Shown here: positions 15,732-25,088 of the stretch, in pieces
How the letters are laid out: every line of letters starts with the position of its first letter
How positions within the stretch are numbered: the stretch's first letter is position 1
Source of the DNA: Lacinutrix sp. 5H-3-7-4
GTDB lineage: Bacteria > Bacteroidota > Bacteroidia > Flavobacteriales > Flavobacteriaceae
NCBI RefSeq assembly: GCF_000211855.2
Contig: NC_015638.1
Span: forward strand, 1,116,001-1,180,000
Length of the DNA: 64,000 nt
Direction: 5' to 3'
The notes under the pieces: model-generated
Database searches by the model: none
Told to the model about the DNA's origin: nothing
Seen by the model: only the letters and a program-made list of their open reading frames with translations
Position numbers and translations under genes: made by a program

Positions 15732-16253
15732 ATGAAAAAAATTATAATACTCTCGTTTATTATTTTTTGTAGTTGTGCTTCAAAAAAAAACACATCCAAA
15801 TTAAAAACCATTAGTAACAACCATTTTGAAATTACTTATCCAAAAAGTTGGGTGAAATTTGGAGCTATGGGATATGTATATTTAACTCCAAAAACATTAA
15901 GAAAAGCAAATCCAGAAGATGAATTAAATAACATATCTGTAAGTAGAAATGTATTAAATGTCGAAAAATTTATAGGCCTAGAAAACACTTTAAAAGAACA
16001 CGCAAACACGCTAAGAAGAAACGAAAGCAATAAAGAATCTAAAATTATAAAAATGGAAGAAAATTCAAAGTTTGTTTATAAAATTGAATCTTTAGTGGAA
16101 TATAAATCTGAAAAAAATAAATATAAGAGGTTAGAGTTTTTCTATATTAAAAATAACAGACTCGATTTTATTCGCTTTCAAATGAAGGAACATTATTTTG
16201 GTATGTATTATAATGAAGCTTTGGCTATTGTAAATTCATTTATACCCAAATAG
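15732..16253 (+). CDS. small lipoprotein, first gene of the Lgt-like/radical SAM unit
   Basis: A 173-aa predicted lipoprotein. The ATG at 15732 gives MKKIIILSFIIFCSCAS, with the lipid Cys in the sequence CSC; a GTG two codons upstream is also in frame. The mature protein has no family I can name. Its pattern (NNHFEITYPKSWVKFGAMGYVYLTP, then alternating charged strands ending with YNEALAIVNSFIPK) resembles PsbP/MOG1-like small sandwich domains. It lies only 4 bases upstream of the Lgt-like gene, so it probably belongs to the same transcript and may be a substrate or partner of those enzymes. Confidence 0.75.
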   Translation: MKKIIILSFIIFCSCASKKNTSKLKTISNNHFEITYPKSWVKFGAMGYVYLTPKTLRKANPEDELNNISVSRNVLNVEKFIGLENTLKEHANTLRRNESNKESKIIKMEENSKFVYKIESLVEYKSEKNKYKRLEFFYIKNNRLDFIRFQMKEHYFGMYYNEALAIVNSFIPK

Positions 16254-16257
16254 CAAC

Positions 16258-17001
16258 GTGATAATTCCTTTCGAACCTGAAGTTTTAGGGTACTACATAA
16301 ACATACATCTTGTTTTAGAGTACTTAGCCTTTTTTATTGCCTTTCGATATTATGTTTATTTAAGAAAACATAGTATTGATGTTATTTCTGGAGGTAATAG
16401 ATTGTCTATAATATTAGGTGCTGCTATTGGTGCTTTAATTGGTTCTCGATTAGTTGGTTTATTAGAAAACCCGTTTGTAGAATGGACTCAAGCAAATATT
16501 TTAAATATTCTAAACACTAAAACCATAATGGGTGGATTGTTTGGAGGATTACTTGGTGTAGAGTTAGCTAAAAAAAGTATTGGCGAAACACACTCTTCGG
16601 GAGATTTGTTTGTTTTCCCTATTATTTTAGGCATCTTTATTGGTCGTATTGGGTGCTTTCTTTCTGGTGTAAAGGAGTTTACTTACGGTAAAGAAACCAC
16701 ATCTATTTTCGGGATGGATTTAGGCGATGGTATACTTCGCCATCCAACAGCTTTATATGAGTTGTTTTTTTTACTAATCTTATTTTTTAGCTTAAATTAC
16801 TTTCAAAACAAGGCAACATTAAAAAATGGAGAACTTTTTAAAATATTTATGCTTTCTTACTTTGGCTTCCGTTTTTATATTGAGTTTTTAAAACCAAATG
16901 TGTTTTATGTGTTGGGACTAAGTACCATTCAAATATTATGTGTAATTTGTTGGTTATACTATTACCGTTTCATTTTAAAAATCATAAAAAATGCCCGTTA
17001 G
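16258..17001 (+). CDS. Lgt-like membrane protein with altered active site
   Basis: A 247-aa multi-span membrane protein starting with GTG. Its plan matches Lgt, the enzyme that transfers diacylglyceryl from phosphatidylglycerol to lipoprotein Cys: LGAAIGALIGSRLVG, TIMGGLFGG, GRIGCFLSG, RHPTALYE and GFRFYIEFLKP occur in the right order. Several catalytic positions differ from E. coli Lgt. The His before the double Gly (His103) is Met91. In the signature GRLGNFINGE the Asn is Cys133 and the Glu is Val138. Arg130, Arg205 and Glu209 are kept. It is therefore likely a paralogue with another lipid-related job, not the housekeeping Lgt. It overlaps the radical SAM gene by 11 bases. Confidence 0.82.
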   Translation: MIIPFEPEVLGYYINIHLVLEYLAFFIAFRYYVYLRKHSIDVISGGNRLSIILGAAIGALIGSRLVGLLENPFVEWTQANILNILNTKTIMGGLFGGLLGVELAKKSIGETHSSGDLFVFPIILGIFIGRIGCFLSGVKEFTYGKETTSIFGMDLGDGILRHPTALYELFFLLILFFSLNYFQNKATLKNGELFKIFMLSYFGFRFYIEFLKPNVFYVLGLSTIQILCVICWLYYYRFILKIIKNAR

Positions 17002-18382
17002 AAAATATACGTATTACGATTTTACATTAAGTTTATGTCCTGAATGTTTGCGACGTGTTGATGCTAAAATAGTGTTTGAAAATGATAAGGTTTATATGCT
17101 TAAACGTTGTAACGAGCATGGTAATAGTAAGGTGCTTATAGCAGATGATATTGAGTATTACAAAAACATAAGAAACTATAACAAACCTAGTGAAACACCA
17201 TACAAGTTTAATACTAAAACACACTATGGTTGGCCTTATGATTGCGGGCTTTGCCCAGACCACGAACAACATTCATGCTTAACCGTTGTAGAAGTTACAG
17301 ACCGTTGTAATTTAACTTGCCCAACCTGCTATGCTGGATCTTCACCAACCTATGGAAGACATAGGACTCTAGAAGAAATTAAAACAATGCTGGATACTAT
17401 TGTAGCTAATGAAAAAGAACCAGATGTTGTACAAATTTCTGGAGGAGAACCAACAATACATCCACAGTTTTGGGAAATTATGGACTATGCAAAGTCACTA
17501 CCTATTAGGCATTTAATGCTAAATACAAACGGAATAAAAATTGCTAAAAATCTCGCTTTCGCAGAAAGACTAAAAACCTACGCTCCAGATTTTGAAATTT
17601 ATTTACAATTTGATTCGTTTGAAAACCATGTACTACGTGAATTAAGAGGAGCAGATTTAAACGATATACGTAAACAAGCAATTAAAAATTTAAACACAGT
17701 AAATCTATCAACAACTTTAGTTGTAACGCTTCAAAAAGAATTAAATGATAACGAAATTGGAAAAATTATTGATTATGCTTTAAAACAAAAGTCTGTACGT
17801 GGTGTAACCTTACAACCAACACAAATTGCAGGAAGATTAGATAATTTTAATCCCGAGACAGATAGGATGACACTTACTGAGGTTAGAAGAAAGATAATGG
17901 AACAAACTTCAATTTTTAATAGTGACGACCTTATACCTGTACCATGCAATCCCGATGCTTTAGTTATGGGTTATGCGCTTAAATTAGAAGAAGAGGTATT
18001 TCCTTTAACGCGCTATATAAACCCTACAGATTTATTAGATAATAGTAAAAACACTATTATTTATGAGCAGGATGAACAGCTTCAAGATAAGATGATTGAG
18101 CTCTTTAGTACTGGAAATTCTGTAGAAGTTGCCGAAGAAAATTTAAAATCTATTATGTGTTGTCTTCCAAATATTGATGCACCAAACTTAGGTTATGACA
18201 ACTTATTTAGAGTTATTATTATGCAGTTTATAGATGCTTATAATTTTGATGTTCGAGCTATAAAAAAATCGTGTGTTCACATTGTTGATAAAGACAATAA
18301 AATTATTCCGTTTGAGACTATGAATTTATTTTATCGTGATGATAAAAAAGAACGATTAGAAGAACTTAGAAATGAAATATAA
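16991..18382 (+). CDS. Cys-rich radical SAM enzyme, COG1964/Tes-like
   Basis: A 463-aa radical SAM protein. The AdoMet cluster motif CNLTCPTC supplies Cys106, Cys110 and Cys113, with GGEP at 151-154 for AdoMet. Ahead of it is a rubredoxin- or zinc-knuckle-like segment (Cys16, Cys19, Cys40, His43) and a second Cys group (Cys85, Cys88, Cys96). Near the C-terminus are Cys319, Cys390, Cys391 and Cys428, enough for auxiliary clusters. This arrangement recalls COG1964 enzymes such as MJ0619/Tes, which joins lipid tails to make archaeal tetraethers. The resemblance is from memory of motifs, not alignment. Its translation overlaps the Lgt-like gene, which points to a lipid or lipoprotein substrate. 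Confidence 0.82.
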   Translation: MPVRKYTYYDFTLSLCPECLRRVDAKIVFENDKVYMLKRCNEHGNSKVLIADDIEYYKNIRNYNKPSETPYKFNTKTHYGWPYDCGLCPDHEQHSCLTVVEVTDRCNLTCPTCYAGSSPTYGRHRTLEEIKTMLDTIVANEKEPDVVQISGGEPTIHPQFWEIMDYAKSLPIRHLMLNTNGIKIAKNLAFAERLKTYAPDFEIYLQFDSFENHVLRELRGADLNDIRKQAIKNLNTVNLSTTLVVTLQKELNDNEIGKIIDYALKQKSVRGVTLQPTQIAGRLDNFNPETDRMTLTEVRRKIMEQTSIFNSDDLIPVPCNPDALVMGYALKLEEEVFPLTRYINPTDLLDNSKNTIIYEQDEQLQDKMIELFSTGNSVEVAEENLKSIMCCLPNIDAPNLGYDNLFRVIIMQFIDAYNFDVRAIKKSCVHIVDKDNKIIPFETMNLFYRDDKKERLEELRNEI

Positions 18383-18447
18383 AATACAGTTACTAATCTT
18401 TATTTAATTGTAAACTATATCACTTTTAGAATATAAAATTAAAAAAT

Positions 18448-18654
18448 ATGTTTTTAGCACCAAATATGAATTTAGATGGGTTTATTGCAATCATTATACT
18501 TATAATGGTTGGTCCTGCAATCTTATTTTTTATAATAGCCTCAATTTTAACAGTAAAAAAGAAAAAGAAAGTTTCTAAAGTTTTTTGGATTTTAGGAGTG
18601 GTTTATTTAATTATAAGCTTTGGAGTTTGCGGCGCATTAATTGCTAGCAATTAA
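18448..18654 (+). CDS. small membrane protein, two helices
   Basis: A 68-aa protein with two predicted membrane helices (about residues 12-33 and 45-65) joined by a basic loop, VKKKKKVSKVF, which should face the cytosol. No family is recognised. It follows the radical SAM gene by 65 bases on the same strand and might be the last gene of that unit, but the gap is larger than the others. It ends 22 bases before the convergent receptor gene. Its length and hydrophobic pattern support a real gene moderately well. Confidence 0.6.
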   Translation: MFLAPNMNLDGFIAIIILIMVGPAILFFIIASILTVKKKKKVSKVFWILGVVYLIISFGVCGALIASN

Positions 18655-18676
18655 ATACTTTAAAATAAACTTTGTT

Positions 18677-21067
18677 TTAATCTCTATTTTGAATTCTATT
18701 TCGCTCTTTATTATAACTATTTTTTTCGTTAGAACTTAATGTTCTATTTCCAAATTTATAACTAAAACCCAGTTTTATATAACGGTTATCTAAGTTAGTA
18801 ATTTGAGAATTTCGTTGATTAAAATAGTTTGTAACAGTATTATAATCGGCTTTATTAAATAAATCTGAGGCTATTAAAGACACCGTTCCTTTTTTGTTCC
18901 AAATGGTTTTTGAAATTGCAATGTCTGAAAAAAGTTGCCCTTTAGAAATTATAAGTCCTTGCAAGTTTTTACTAGAATATGTTAGAGAAAATGATGTTGA
19001 TAAGCTATTGTCTTTTAAAAAACTAATATCTCCTATTAAATAGGTGTAATTAGACCATTGGTCTAGCTTTATGGCTTGATTTTCAATTTGTGTTTTTTCT
19101 ATAGTATTATAAACTTCTGTACCAAAATATAACGATAACTTATCGAAAACTGTAAAATAGCTTTCGTAACTAAAACCTAAAGCTGTTGTTTTTCCAATAT
19201 TTGCTGGTGTATAAGTAATAATATTTGTCTCGTTATTTTGAATTGGTAACTCGTTAATATTATTTTCTGTACTCGTTAAAGTAATATATACTTGATGCCT
19301 ATCATTTATTATGGTACCAACATCCCATTTGTTATTAAATGATGGTTGTAAATTTGGATTACCAGAAACTATTACATTATCATTTAAATAAAACTCAAAA
19401 GGATTTAGAGATTGATAACTAGGTCTTGATATAGTTCTTTTATATTTAGCATAAATAGAAATAGATTCTGTGGTTTGATAGTTTAATAAAACTGTTGGAA
19501 AAAGCTTTAAATAATCTTGAGAGTTTATATTCCCTAGAGATTCTCCTTCAATATTGGTTTGCTCTAAACGTAAACCCGTTGTTATATTAAAATCACCAAA
19601 ACTTTGGTCTAGGCTAGCATAGGCTGCAAAAACATTTTCAGAATAATCAAATATATTAGCGCTATTTAATTCTTCTTGATTGTTTATAACATCTAATCTG
19701 GTTATGTCACTATTTGTATTTACAAACGAACCTTTTACACCAACAGATAAAGAAGTTTCTTCATTAAATGGAATACTATAATCTATTTTAGACGAAACAA
19801 TATCAATATCTTGATTAGAATTTGTGTTAAAAGCTGTTACAAAATCAAGATCACCAGTATTTGTATAATATTGGCTATTTACATTTTGTGCTCTAGTATA
19901 GTCGTAATTAGTATAATGTGCATTTACTGAAAGTTTACTGCTATTTTTAAATGTACTAACATAGTCTGCATCAAAGCCTAAATTATGCTTATCATCTCTA
20001 GATAATGTATTTGCTACAAAACTTGATAATAAACTAGTATTATCATCTGTAATTCTAGTTTGGTTTTTAGTTCTATATTTAAAATATGGTGTTATTGAGA
20101 TGTTAGAAGATAAACTAAAGGTGTTGTTATCATTAATAAAATAATCGAAATTTATATTAGTATTATGGTTTTCAGACCATGTATTTCTATTGAGTTTTGA
20201 TTTCCATAGCTCATCAAGATTATTTTGATTGTCTAAATAATTTATCTCACCATCATTAAATCTATTAATTTTATTTTTCGAATAACTATAATTAGCAGAT
20301 AAACTAACTTTATTTTTTTTAAAAAAATTAGAAACACCTCCGTTATAACTAGGAAAAACACCTTGCTTATAACTACCAAAAACACGACCTCTATATCCAG
20401 TAATTAAGTTTTTGTCCATTACAATATTTAATACCGTTCCACTTGAGGCATCGTATCTTGCTCCTGGAGAAGTAATTGCTTCTATAGACTTTACACTATT
20501 TGCAGGTGAGTTTTCTAAAAGCTGAATAATCTCTGCTCCAGATAAATTTACCTTTTTATCGTTAATATAAATTGTTGGAGACGATCGCTTTATAGTTATA
20601 TTTTCTCCAGAAACCATAACAGAAGGTGTATTACGTAAAACATCAAGTAAATTCCCTTCAGTTAAAGCGGTGTCTTTTACATCAAAAATTAAACGGTCTG
20701 GTTCTATTTGTACAGTAGGTTTTTTATAATTAACAGTAATCTCACCAAGTGATTCCTGAGACATTTTTAAAACTATAGTTCCTATATTTAAATCTTTTGA
20801 TACACTTATTTTTTTAGATATAGACTCGTAACCAATAAAAGAGAGTTTTAAAATAAAGTCACCAAAACTTATGTTTTCAATAATAAAATTTCCCGCTTCA
20901 TTGGTGGTTGATCCTGTAATAATATCTGTCTCGTTTGCATTATAAATAACGGTGTTAACATAAGCAACGGCTTCATTATTCTCATCAACAACATTACCTG
21001 TTATATTAAATTCTTGTGCATTACCTAAAGAGGTGATTAAAAATAGCGTATAAAAAAAACCTTTCAT
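18677..21067 (-). CDS. outer membrane beta-barrel protein, TonB-receptor-like
   Basis: About 796 aa with the start at MKGFFYTLFLITSLGNAQ, a signal peptide; an in-frame ATG 24 bases upstream would add a charged stretch before it. Residues 20-105 are a carboxypeptidase-regulatory-like domain (FNITGNVVDENNEAVAYVNTVIY). Next is a TonB-plug-like region (about 120-220, with TEGNLLDVLRNTPSVMV and SIEAITSPGARYDASSGTVLNI). The rest is a barrel of alternating strands with many Asn and Tyr. This is the outer-membrane-beta-barrel-family layout of Bacteroidota, which lacks an obvious TonB box. No SusD partner is adjacent, so the substrate is unknown. It converges on the small membrane protein and diverges from lepA. 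Confidence 0.88.
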   Translation of the reverse strand: MKGFFYTLFLITSLGNAQEFNITGNVVDENNEAVAYVNTVIYNANETDIITGSTTNEAGNFIIENISFGDFILKLSFIGYESISKKISVSKDLNIGTIVLKMSQESLGEITVNYKKPTVQIEPDRLIFDVKDTALTEGNLLDVLRNTPSVMVSGENITIKRSSPTIYINDKKVNLSGAEIIQLLENSPANSVKSIEAITSPGARYDASSGTVLNIVMDKNLITGYRGRVFGSYKQGVFPSYNGGVSNFFKKNKVSLSANYSYSKNKINRFNDGEINYLDNQNNLDELWKSKLNRNTWSENHNTNINFDYFINDNNTFSLSSNISITPYFKYRTKNQTRITDDNTSLLSSFVANTLSRDDKHNLGFDADYVSTFKNSSKLSVNAHYTNYDYTRAQNVNSQYYTNTGDLDFVTAFNTNSNQDIDIVSSKIDYSIPFNEETSLSVGVKGSFVNTNSDITRLDVINNQEELNSANIFDYSENVFAAYASLDQSFGDFNITTGLRLEQTNIEGESLGNINSQDYLKLFPTVLLNYQTTESISIYAKYKRTISRPSYQSLNPFEFYLNDNVIVSGNPNLQPSFNNKWDVGTIINDRHQVYITLTSTENNINELPIQNNETNIITYTPANIGKTTALGFSYESYFTVFDKLSLYFGTEVYNTIEKTQIENQAIKLDQWSNYTYLIGDISFLKDNSLSTSFSLTYSSKNLQGLIISKGQLFSDIAISKTIWNKKGTVSLIASDLFNKADYNTVTNYFNQRNSQITNLDNRYIKLGFSYKFGNRTLSSNEKNSYNKERNRIQNRD

Positions 21068-21177
21068 TTGTAAGTCAATATAGTTTGCCAAGATAATAAT
21101 AGTTTTTTACTTTTTAGTACGGGAAAAACCGTAAATCTCAACACTTTGTATTCCTAATAAAAACTTAAAAATCGCTA

Positions 21178-21199
21178 ATATTTGCACTATATTTGCACT
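21178..21199 (+). promoter_or_regulatory. tandem -7 boxes upstream of lepA
   Basis: The 11-mer ATATTTGCACT is perfectly duplicated (21178-21188 and 21189-21199). The second copy completes TATATTTG (21188-21195), an exact TAnnTTTG match, 33 bases before the lepA ATG. The first gives TAATATTTG, one base longer than consensus. It may provide two start sites 11 bp apart. Confidence 0.5.
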
Positions 21200-21228
21200 C
21201 TCTTTCATTTTTAAGAGTATTTTAGACT

Positions 21229-23025
21229 ATGAAGAATATTAGAAATTTTTGCATTATTGCACATATTGACCACGGTAAAAGTACACTTGCAGACCGTTTA
21301 CTTGACGTAACTGGATCTGTAACAGCGCGCGAGCAACAAGCGCAGCTTTTAGACAGTATGGATTTAGAACGTGAACGTGGTATTACTATTAAATCTCATG
21401 CCATACAAATGGATTATACATTAAATGGCGAACAATATGTTTTAAACTTAATTGACACTCCTGGTCACGTAGATTTTTCTTACGAAGTCTCTAGATCTAT
21501 TGCGGCCTGCGAAGGCGCTTTATTAATTGTAGATGCTGCACAAAGTATACAAGCACAAACAATATCTAACTTATATTTAGCACTAGAAAATGATCTAGAA
21601 ATTATTCCTGTACTTAATAAGGTAGATTTACCAAGTGCTAATCCAGAAGAAGTAACAGATGATATTGTAGACCTTTTAGGTTGTGATCCAGAAGAAGTTA
21701 TTCATGCCAGTGGAAAAACTGGTTTTGGTGTAGAAAATATTTTAAAAGCGATTATTGAGCGTGTTCCTGCTCCAAAAGGAGATCCAGAAGCGCCTTTACA
21801 AGCCTTAATTTTCGACTCTGTTTATAATACTTTTAGAGGTATAGAAACTTACTTTAGAGTGTTTAATGGTGAAATTAAAAAAGGACAAAAAATTAAATTT
21901 GTCGCTACAGATAAAGAATATTTTGCAGACGAAGTTGGTACTTTAAAACTTAACCAAGTTGCAAAACAAAGTGTAAAAACTGGAGATGTTGGATACTTAA
22001 TAACCGGTATTAAAGCAGCTAAAGAAGTAAAAGTAGGAGATACTATTACAGATTTTGCAAACCCAACAACAAATATAATTGAAGGTTTTGAAGATGTAAA
22101 ACCAATGGTTTTTGCTGGTATTTATCCAGTAGACACAGAAGATTACGAGGAGCTAAGAAACTCTATGGAAAAGCTACAACTTAATGATGCATCATTAGTA
22201 TTCGCTCCAGAAAGTTCTGCGGCTTTAGGGTTTGGTTTCCGTTGTGGATTTTTAGGAATGTTACACATGGAAATTATACAAGAACGTTTAGAACGTGAGT
22301 TTGACATGACAGTAATAACTACTGTACCAAACGTATCTTACTATGCTTATACAAACAAAGAACCAGATGTTCCTTTTATTGTAAATAACCCTAGTGATTT
22401 ACCAGAACCAACCATGATAAATCGTGTTGAAGAGCCTTTTATTAAAGCTACAATAATTACAAAGTCAGATTTTGTTGGTAATGTAATGAGCTTGTGTATA
22501 GAAAAACGTGGTATGATTACTAATCAAACCTATTTAACACCAGAACGTGTTGAACTAACTTTCGATATGCCTTTAGCAGAAATTGTTTTCGATTTTTACG
22601 ATAGATTAAAAACTGTTTCTAAAGGTTATGCTTCTTTCGATTATTCTCCAATAGGTATGAAAACATCAAAATTAGTACGTTTAGATGTGTTACTAAATGC
22701 ACAACCTGTAGATGCGCTTTCTGCATTAATTCACGCAGATAATGCACATACAATTGGTAAAAAAATGACAGAGAAGTTGAAGGAATTAATACCTCGTCAA
22801 CAATTCGATATTCCAATTCAAGCTGCTATTGGAGCAAAAATTATTGCTCGTGAAACTGTTAAAGCATTACGTAAAGATGTAACTGCAAAATGTTATGGTG
22901 GTGATATTTCACGTAAACGTAAGCTACTTGAAAAGCAGAAAAAAGGTAAAAAACGTATGCGCCAAGTTGGTAATGTAGAAATACCTCAACAAGCATTTAT
23001 GGCTGTTTTAAAGCTTAATGATTAA
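21229..23025 (+). CDS. lepA: elongation factor 4 (LepA)
   Basis: Ribosome-associated translational GTPase that influences back-translocation and 30S biogenesis. The G motifs are all visible: [14 protein letters not shown] (G1), RGITIKSHA (G2), DTPGHVDF (G3) and NKVDLPSA (G4). Domains II and III follow. The family-specific C-terminal domain contains [20 protein letters not shown] and [24 protein letters not shown]. 598 aa is the typical length. It is a single gene with its own promoter and a bidirectional terminator. Confidence 0.98.
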   Translation: MKNIRNFCIIAHIDHGKSTLADRLLDVTGSVTAREQQAQLLDSMDLERERGITIKSHAIQMDYTLNGEQYVLNLIDTPGHVDFSYEVSRSIAACEGALLIVDAAQSIQAQTISNLYLALENDLEIIPVLNKVDLPSANPEEVTDDIVDLLGCDPEEVIHASGKTGFGVENILKAIIERVPAPKGDPEAPLQALIFDSVYNTFRGIETYFRVFNGEIKKGQKIKFVATDKEYFADEVGTLKLNQVAKQSVKTGDVGYLITGIKAAKEVKVGDTITDFANPTTNIIEGFEDVKPMVFAGIYPVDTEDYEELRNSMEKLQLNDASLVFAPESSAALGFGFRCGFLGMLHMEIIQERLEREFDMTVITTVPNVSYYAYTNKEPDVPFIVNNPSDLPEPTMINRVEEPFIKATIITKSDFVGNVMSLCIEKRGMITNQTYLTPERVELTFDMPLAEIVFDFYDRLKTVSKGYASFDYSPIGMKTSKLVRLDVLLNAQPVDALSALIHADNAHTIGKKMTEKLKELIPRQQFDIPIQAAIGAKIIARETVKALRKDVTAKCYGGDISRKRKLLEKQKKGKKRMRQVGNVEIPQQAFMAVLKLND

Positions 23026-23041
23026 TTTGAGTTTATAGTAT

Positions 23042-23075
23042 AAAAAAACCTTCAGTTTTCACTGAAGGTTTTTTT
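23042..23075. terminator. bidirectional terminator
   Basis: A 14-bp stem (23042-23055 with 23062-23075) with loop TTTTCA and A/T flanks separates the convergent lepA and antiporter genes. Confidence 0.88.
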
Positions 23076-23099
23076 ATTTTAAAGACATTAAATTATCTT

Positions 23100-24950
23100 T
23101 TAAACTTCTTCGTTTGCTACAACTTCAACATCAAATGGTTTACCTAAATAAACCAATTGCGATTCATTATCTAAATTATCTATATTTTTATTGTACGATG
23201 AGATTATACTTAATTCTCCATCTCCATTTTTAATAAATAACGGAATTATTTCTTTATCATTATTAGAAATTTCAATTAAACTATCGTAATGTTCTTTATC
23301 CTTTAATTCAATTTCTTGAATGCTTGGGTATTTTCTAGTTACATTACTAAGCGTATTATAATCGTCTGTGTGGCTAAAAAGTCCTTCTTTTGGGTTGTTA
23401 GATACATCTTTCATTTCATCTGTAGTCACTAACCTAAAAGACCCATTTTCACCAAATTGTTTACTAAATTTATTTATTGCATATTTATTAATGTCTGAGC
23501 TTCCTGTTAAAGCCATTAAATAGCCAACATCATTTAATTCAATATTATCTAATAATGTATCTGAATAAATGTTAGTAGAAATAGCTTCCAACCCTAAATC
23601 TTTAGCTTTAGCAATATTACTTTGATTGCTATCTATTAAAACAACATGTCTTCCATTAGACTCTAAATAGTGACCAAGTAATCGAGACACTTTAGAGGCT
23701 CCAACAATTAAAATACCATTAGACTGTGTTAAAAATACGCCTACAATTTTAGCAAATAATCTAGCAGTGGTTGCGTTTAACAAAACAGTTCCTAGAACAA
23801 TCATAAATACTAATGGTGTAATATATTCTGCACCACTAATTCCCTCTTTAGCCAACTTTAAACCAAATAATGAAGCAATACCTGCCGCTACAATACCTCT
23901 TGGGCCAACCCAACTTATAAAAAGCTTTTCGTTAAATTTTAAACTAGAGCCATAAGTGCTTAAAAACACCCCTAACGGCCTAACAACAAATACAATTATG
24001 GCAAATAAAATAGCTGTATTCCAACTATAAATTAAGTATAATTCCTCCATATTAATATTTGCTGCTAACAGTATAAATAAAATAGAAATTAATAAAACAC
24101 TTAATGATTCTTTAAAGTATAAAATATCTTTAAGGTGTGGCGATTTTGAGTTTCCTAAAACCATACCCATAACTACAACCGCTAATAATCCAGATTCGTG
24201 TGCAAAAACATCTGACAATACAAAAACACCTAATACTGTAGCCAAAGTAAATACATTCATTAAATAATGAGGAACCAATTTTTTGTTTAAAATAAAATTA
24301 AGTCCATGAGCAAATGTAAACCCAAAAGTTGCACCAAAAAGAACAATTTTGCCAAACTCTATAAATGCAGTTTTTGTAAATTCTCCACCAGCATCAACGC
24401 TAATAAACTCAAAAACTAAAACGGCAACTAAAGCACCTATTGGATCTATTAAAATACCTTCCCATTTTAATACTGCCGAGACGTCTTTTTTTAACGGGAT
24501 ATTTCTTAAAATTGGTGTTATTACTGTAGGACCAGTAACAATTATTAAAGCAGAAAATAAAAAAGAAATCTTCCAACTTAAATCAAAAATATAATGTGCA
24601 GAAGCTCCGGCAGCAAAGAAAGTAACTATAGAACCTATAGAGATTAATTTAGTAATTGCAGGTGCTACATTTTTTATTTCTCCCATTTTTAAAGTCAATC
24701 CACCTTCAAAAAGAATAATACTTATAGCCAGCGAAACAAAGTAAAAGAGGCTTTCTCCTGGAAATAAACCTTCTTCTCCATTCCAAATTGGTTCAATCCA
24801 TTTTGTGCCATCTTCGCTTAAAAACTCTGCAGCAATAGGCCCAACTAAAAGCCCAATAAGTATTAGCGGTAAAATAGCTGGAATTTTAAATTTCCATGCA
24901 ACCCATTGTGCTAATATTCCTAAAATAATTATTCCTCCTAATTCTACCAT
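23100..24950 (-). CDS. CPA-family Na+/H+ antiporter with RCK/TrkA-N domain
   Basis: About 616 aa starting at MVELGGIIILGILAQWVAWKF; an in-frame ATG 72 bases upstream would add a hydrophobic lead unlikely for the family. Residues 1-390 hold roughly 12-13 membrane helices of the Na+/H+ exchanger fold, including LFEGGLTLKMGE and SVLLISILFILLAANINMEELY. From about 400 an RCK_N-type nucleotide-binding domain begins (GILIVGASKVSRLLGHYLESNG ... VVLIDSN). A further cytosolic domain closes the protein. The layout suits a cation/proton antiporter gated by a nucleotide or ion. It diverges from the Usp-SulP pair across 138 bases, which suggests shared ion or pH homeostasis. Confidence 0.9.
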   Translation of the reverse strand: MVELGGIIILGILAQWVAWKFKIPAILPLILIGLLVGPIAAEFLSEDGTKWIEPIWNGEEGLFPGESLFYFVSLAISIILFEGGLTLKMGEIKNVAPAITKLISIGSIVTFFAAGASAHYIFDLSWKISFLFSALIIVTGPTVITPILRNIPLKKDVSAVLKWEGILIDPIGALVAVLVFEFISVDAGGEFTKTAFIEFGKIVLFGATFGFTFAHGLNFILNKKLVPHYLMNVFTLATVLGVFVLSDVFAHESGLLAVVVMGMVLGNSKSPHLKDILYFKESLSVLLISILFILLAANINMEELYLIYSWNTAILFAIIVFVVRPLGVFLSTYGSSLKFNEKLFISWVGPRGIVAAGIASLFGLKLAKEGISGAEYITPLVFMIVLGTVLLNATTARLFAKIVGVFLTQSNGILIVGASKVSRLLGHYLESNGRHVVLIDSNQSNIAKAKDLGLEAISTNIYSDTLLDNIELNDVGYLMALTGSSDINKYAINKFSKQFGENGSFRLVTTDEMKDVSNNPKEGLFSHTDDYNTLSNVTRKYPSIQEIELKDKEHYDSLIEISNNDKEIIPLFIKNGDGELSIISSYNKNIDNLDNESQLVYLGKPFDVEVVANEEV

Positions 24951-25088
24951 ATTGTAAACTGTTGGTTTTTTTAAAAATGTTAAAGTTAAATATAATAAAA
25001 CAATTTTATGGTCAATTAACATTACTACAACGTTTGTGAGATTATTTTAAAACACTATCTTCCCTTTTTTTTTTGAATTAAACCTTAC

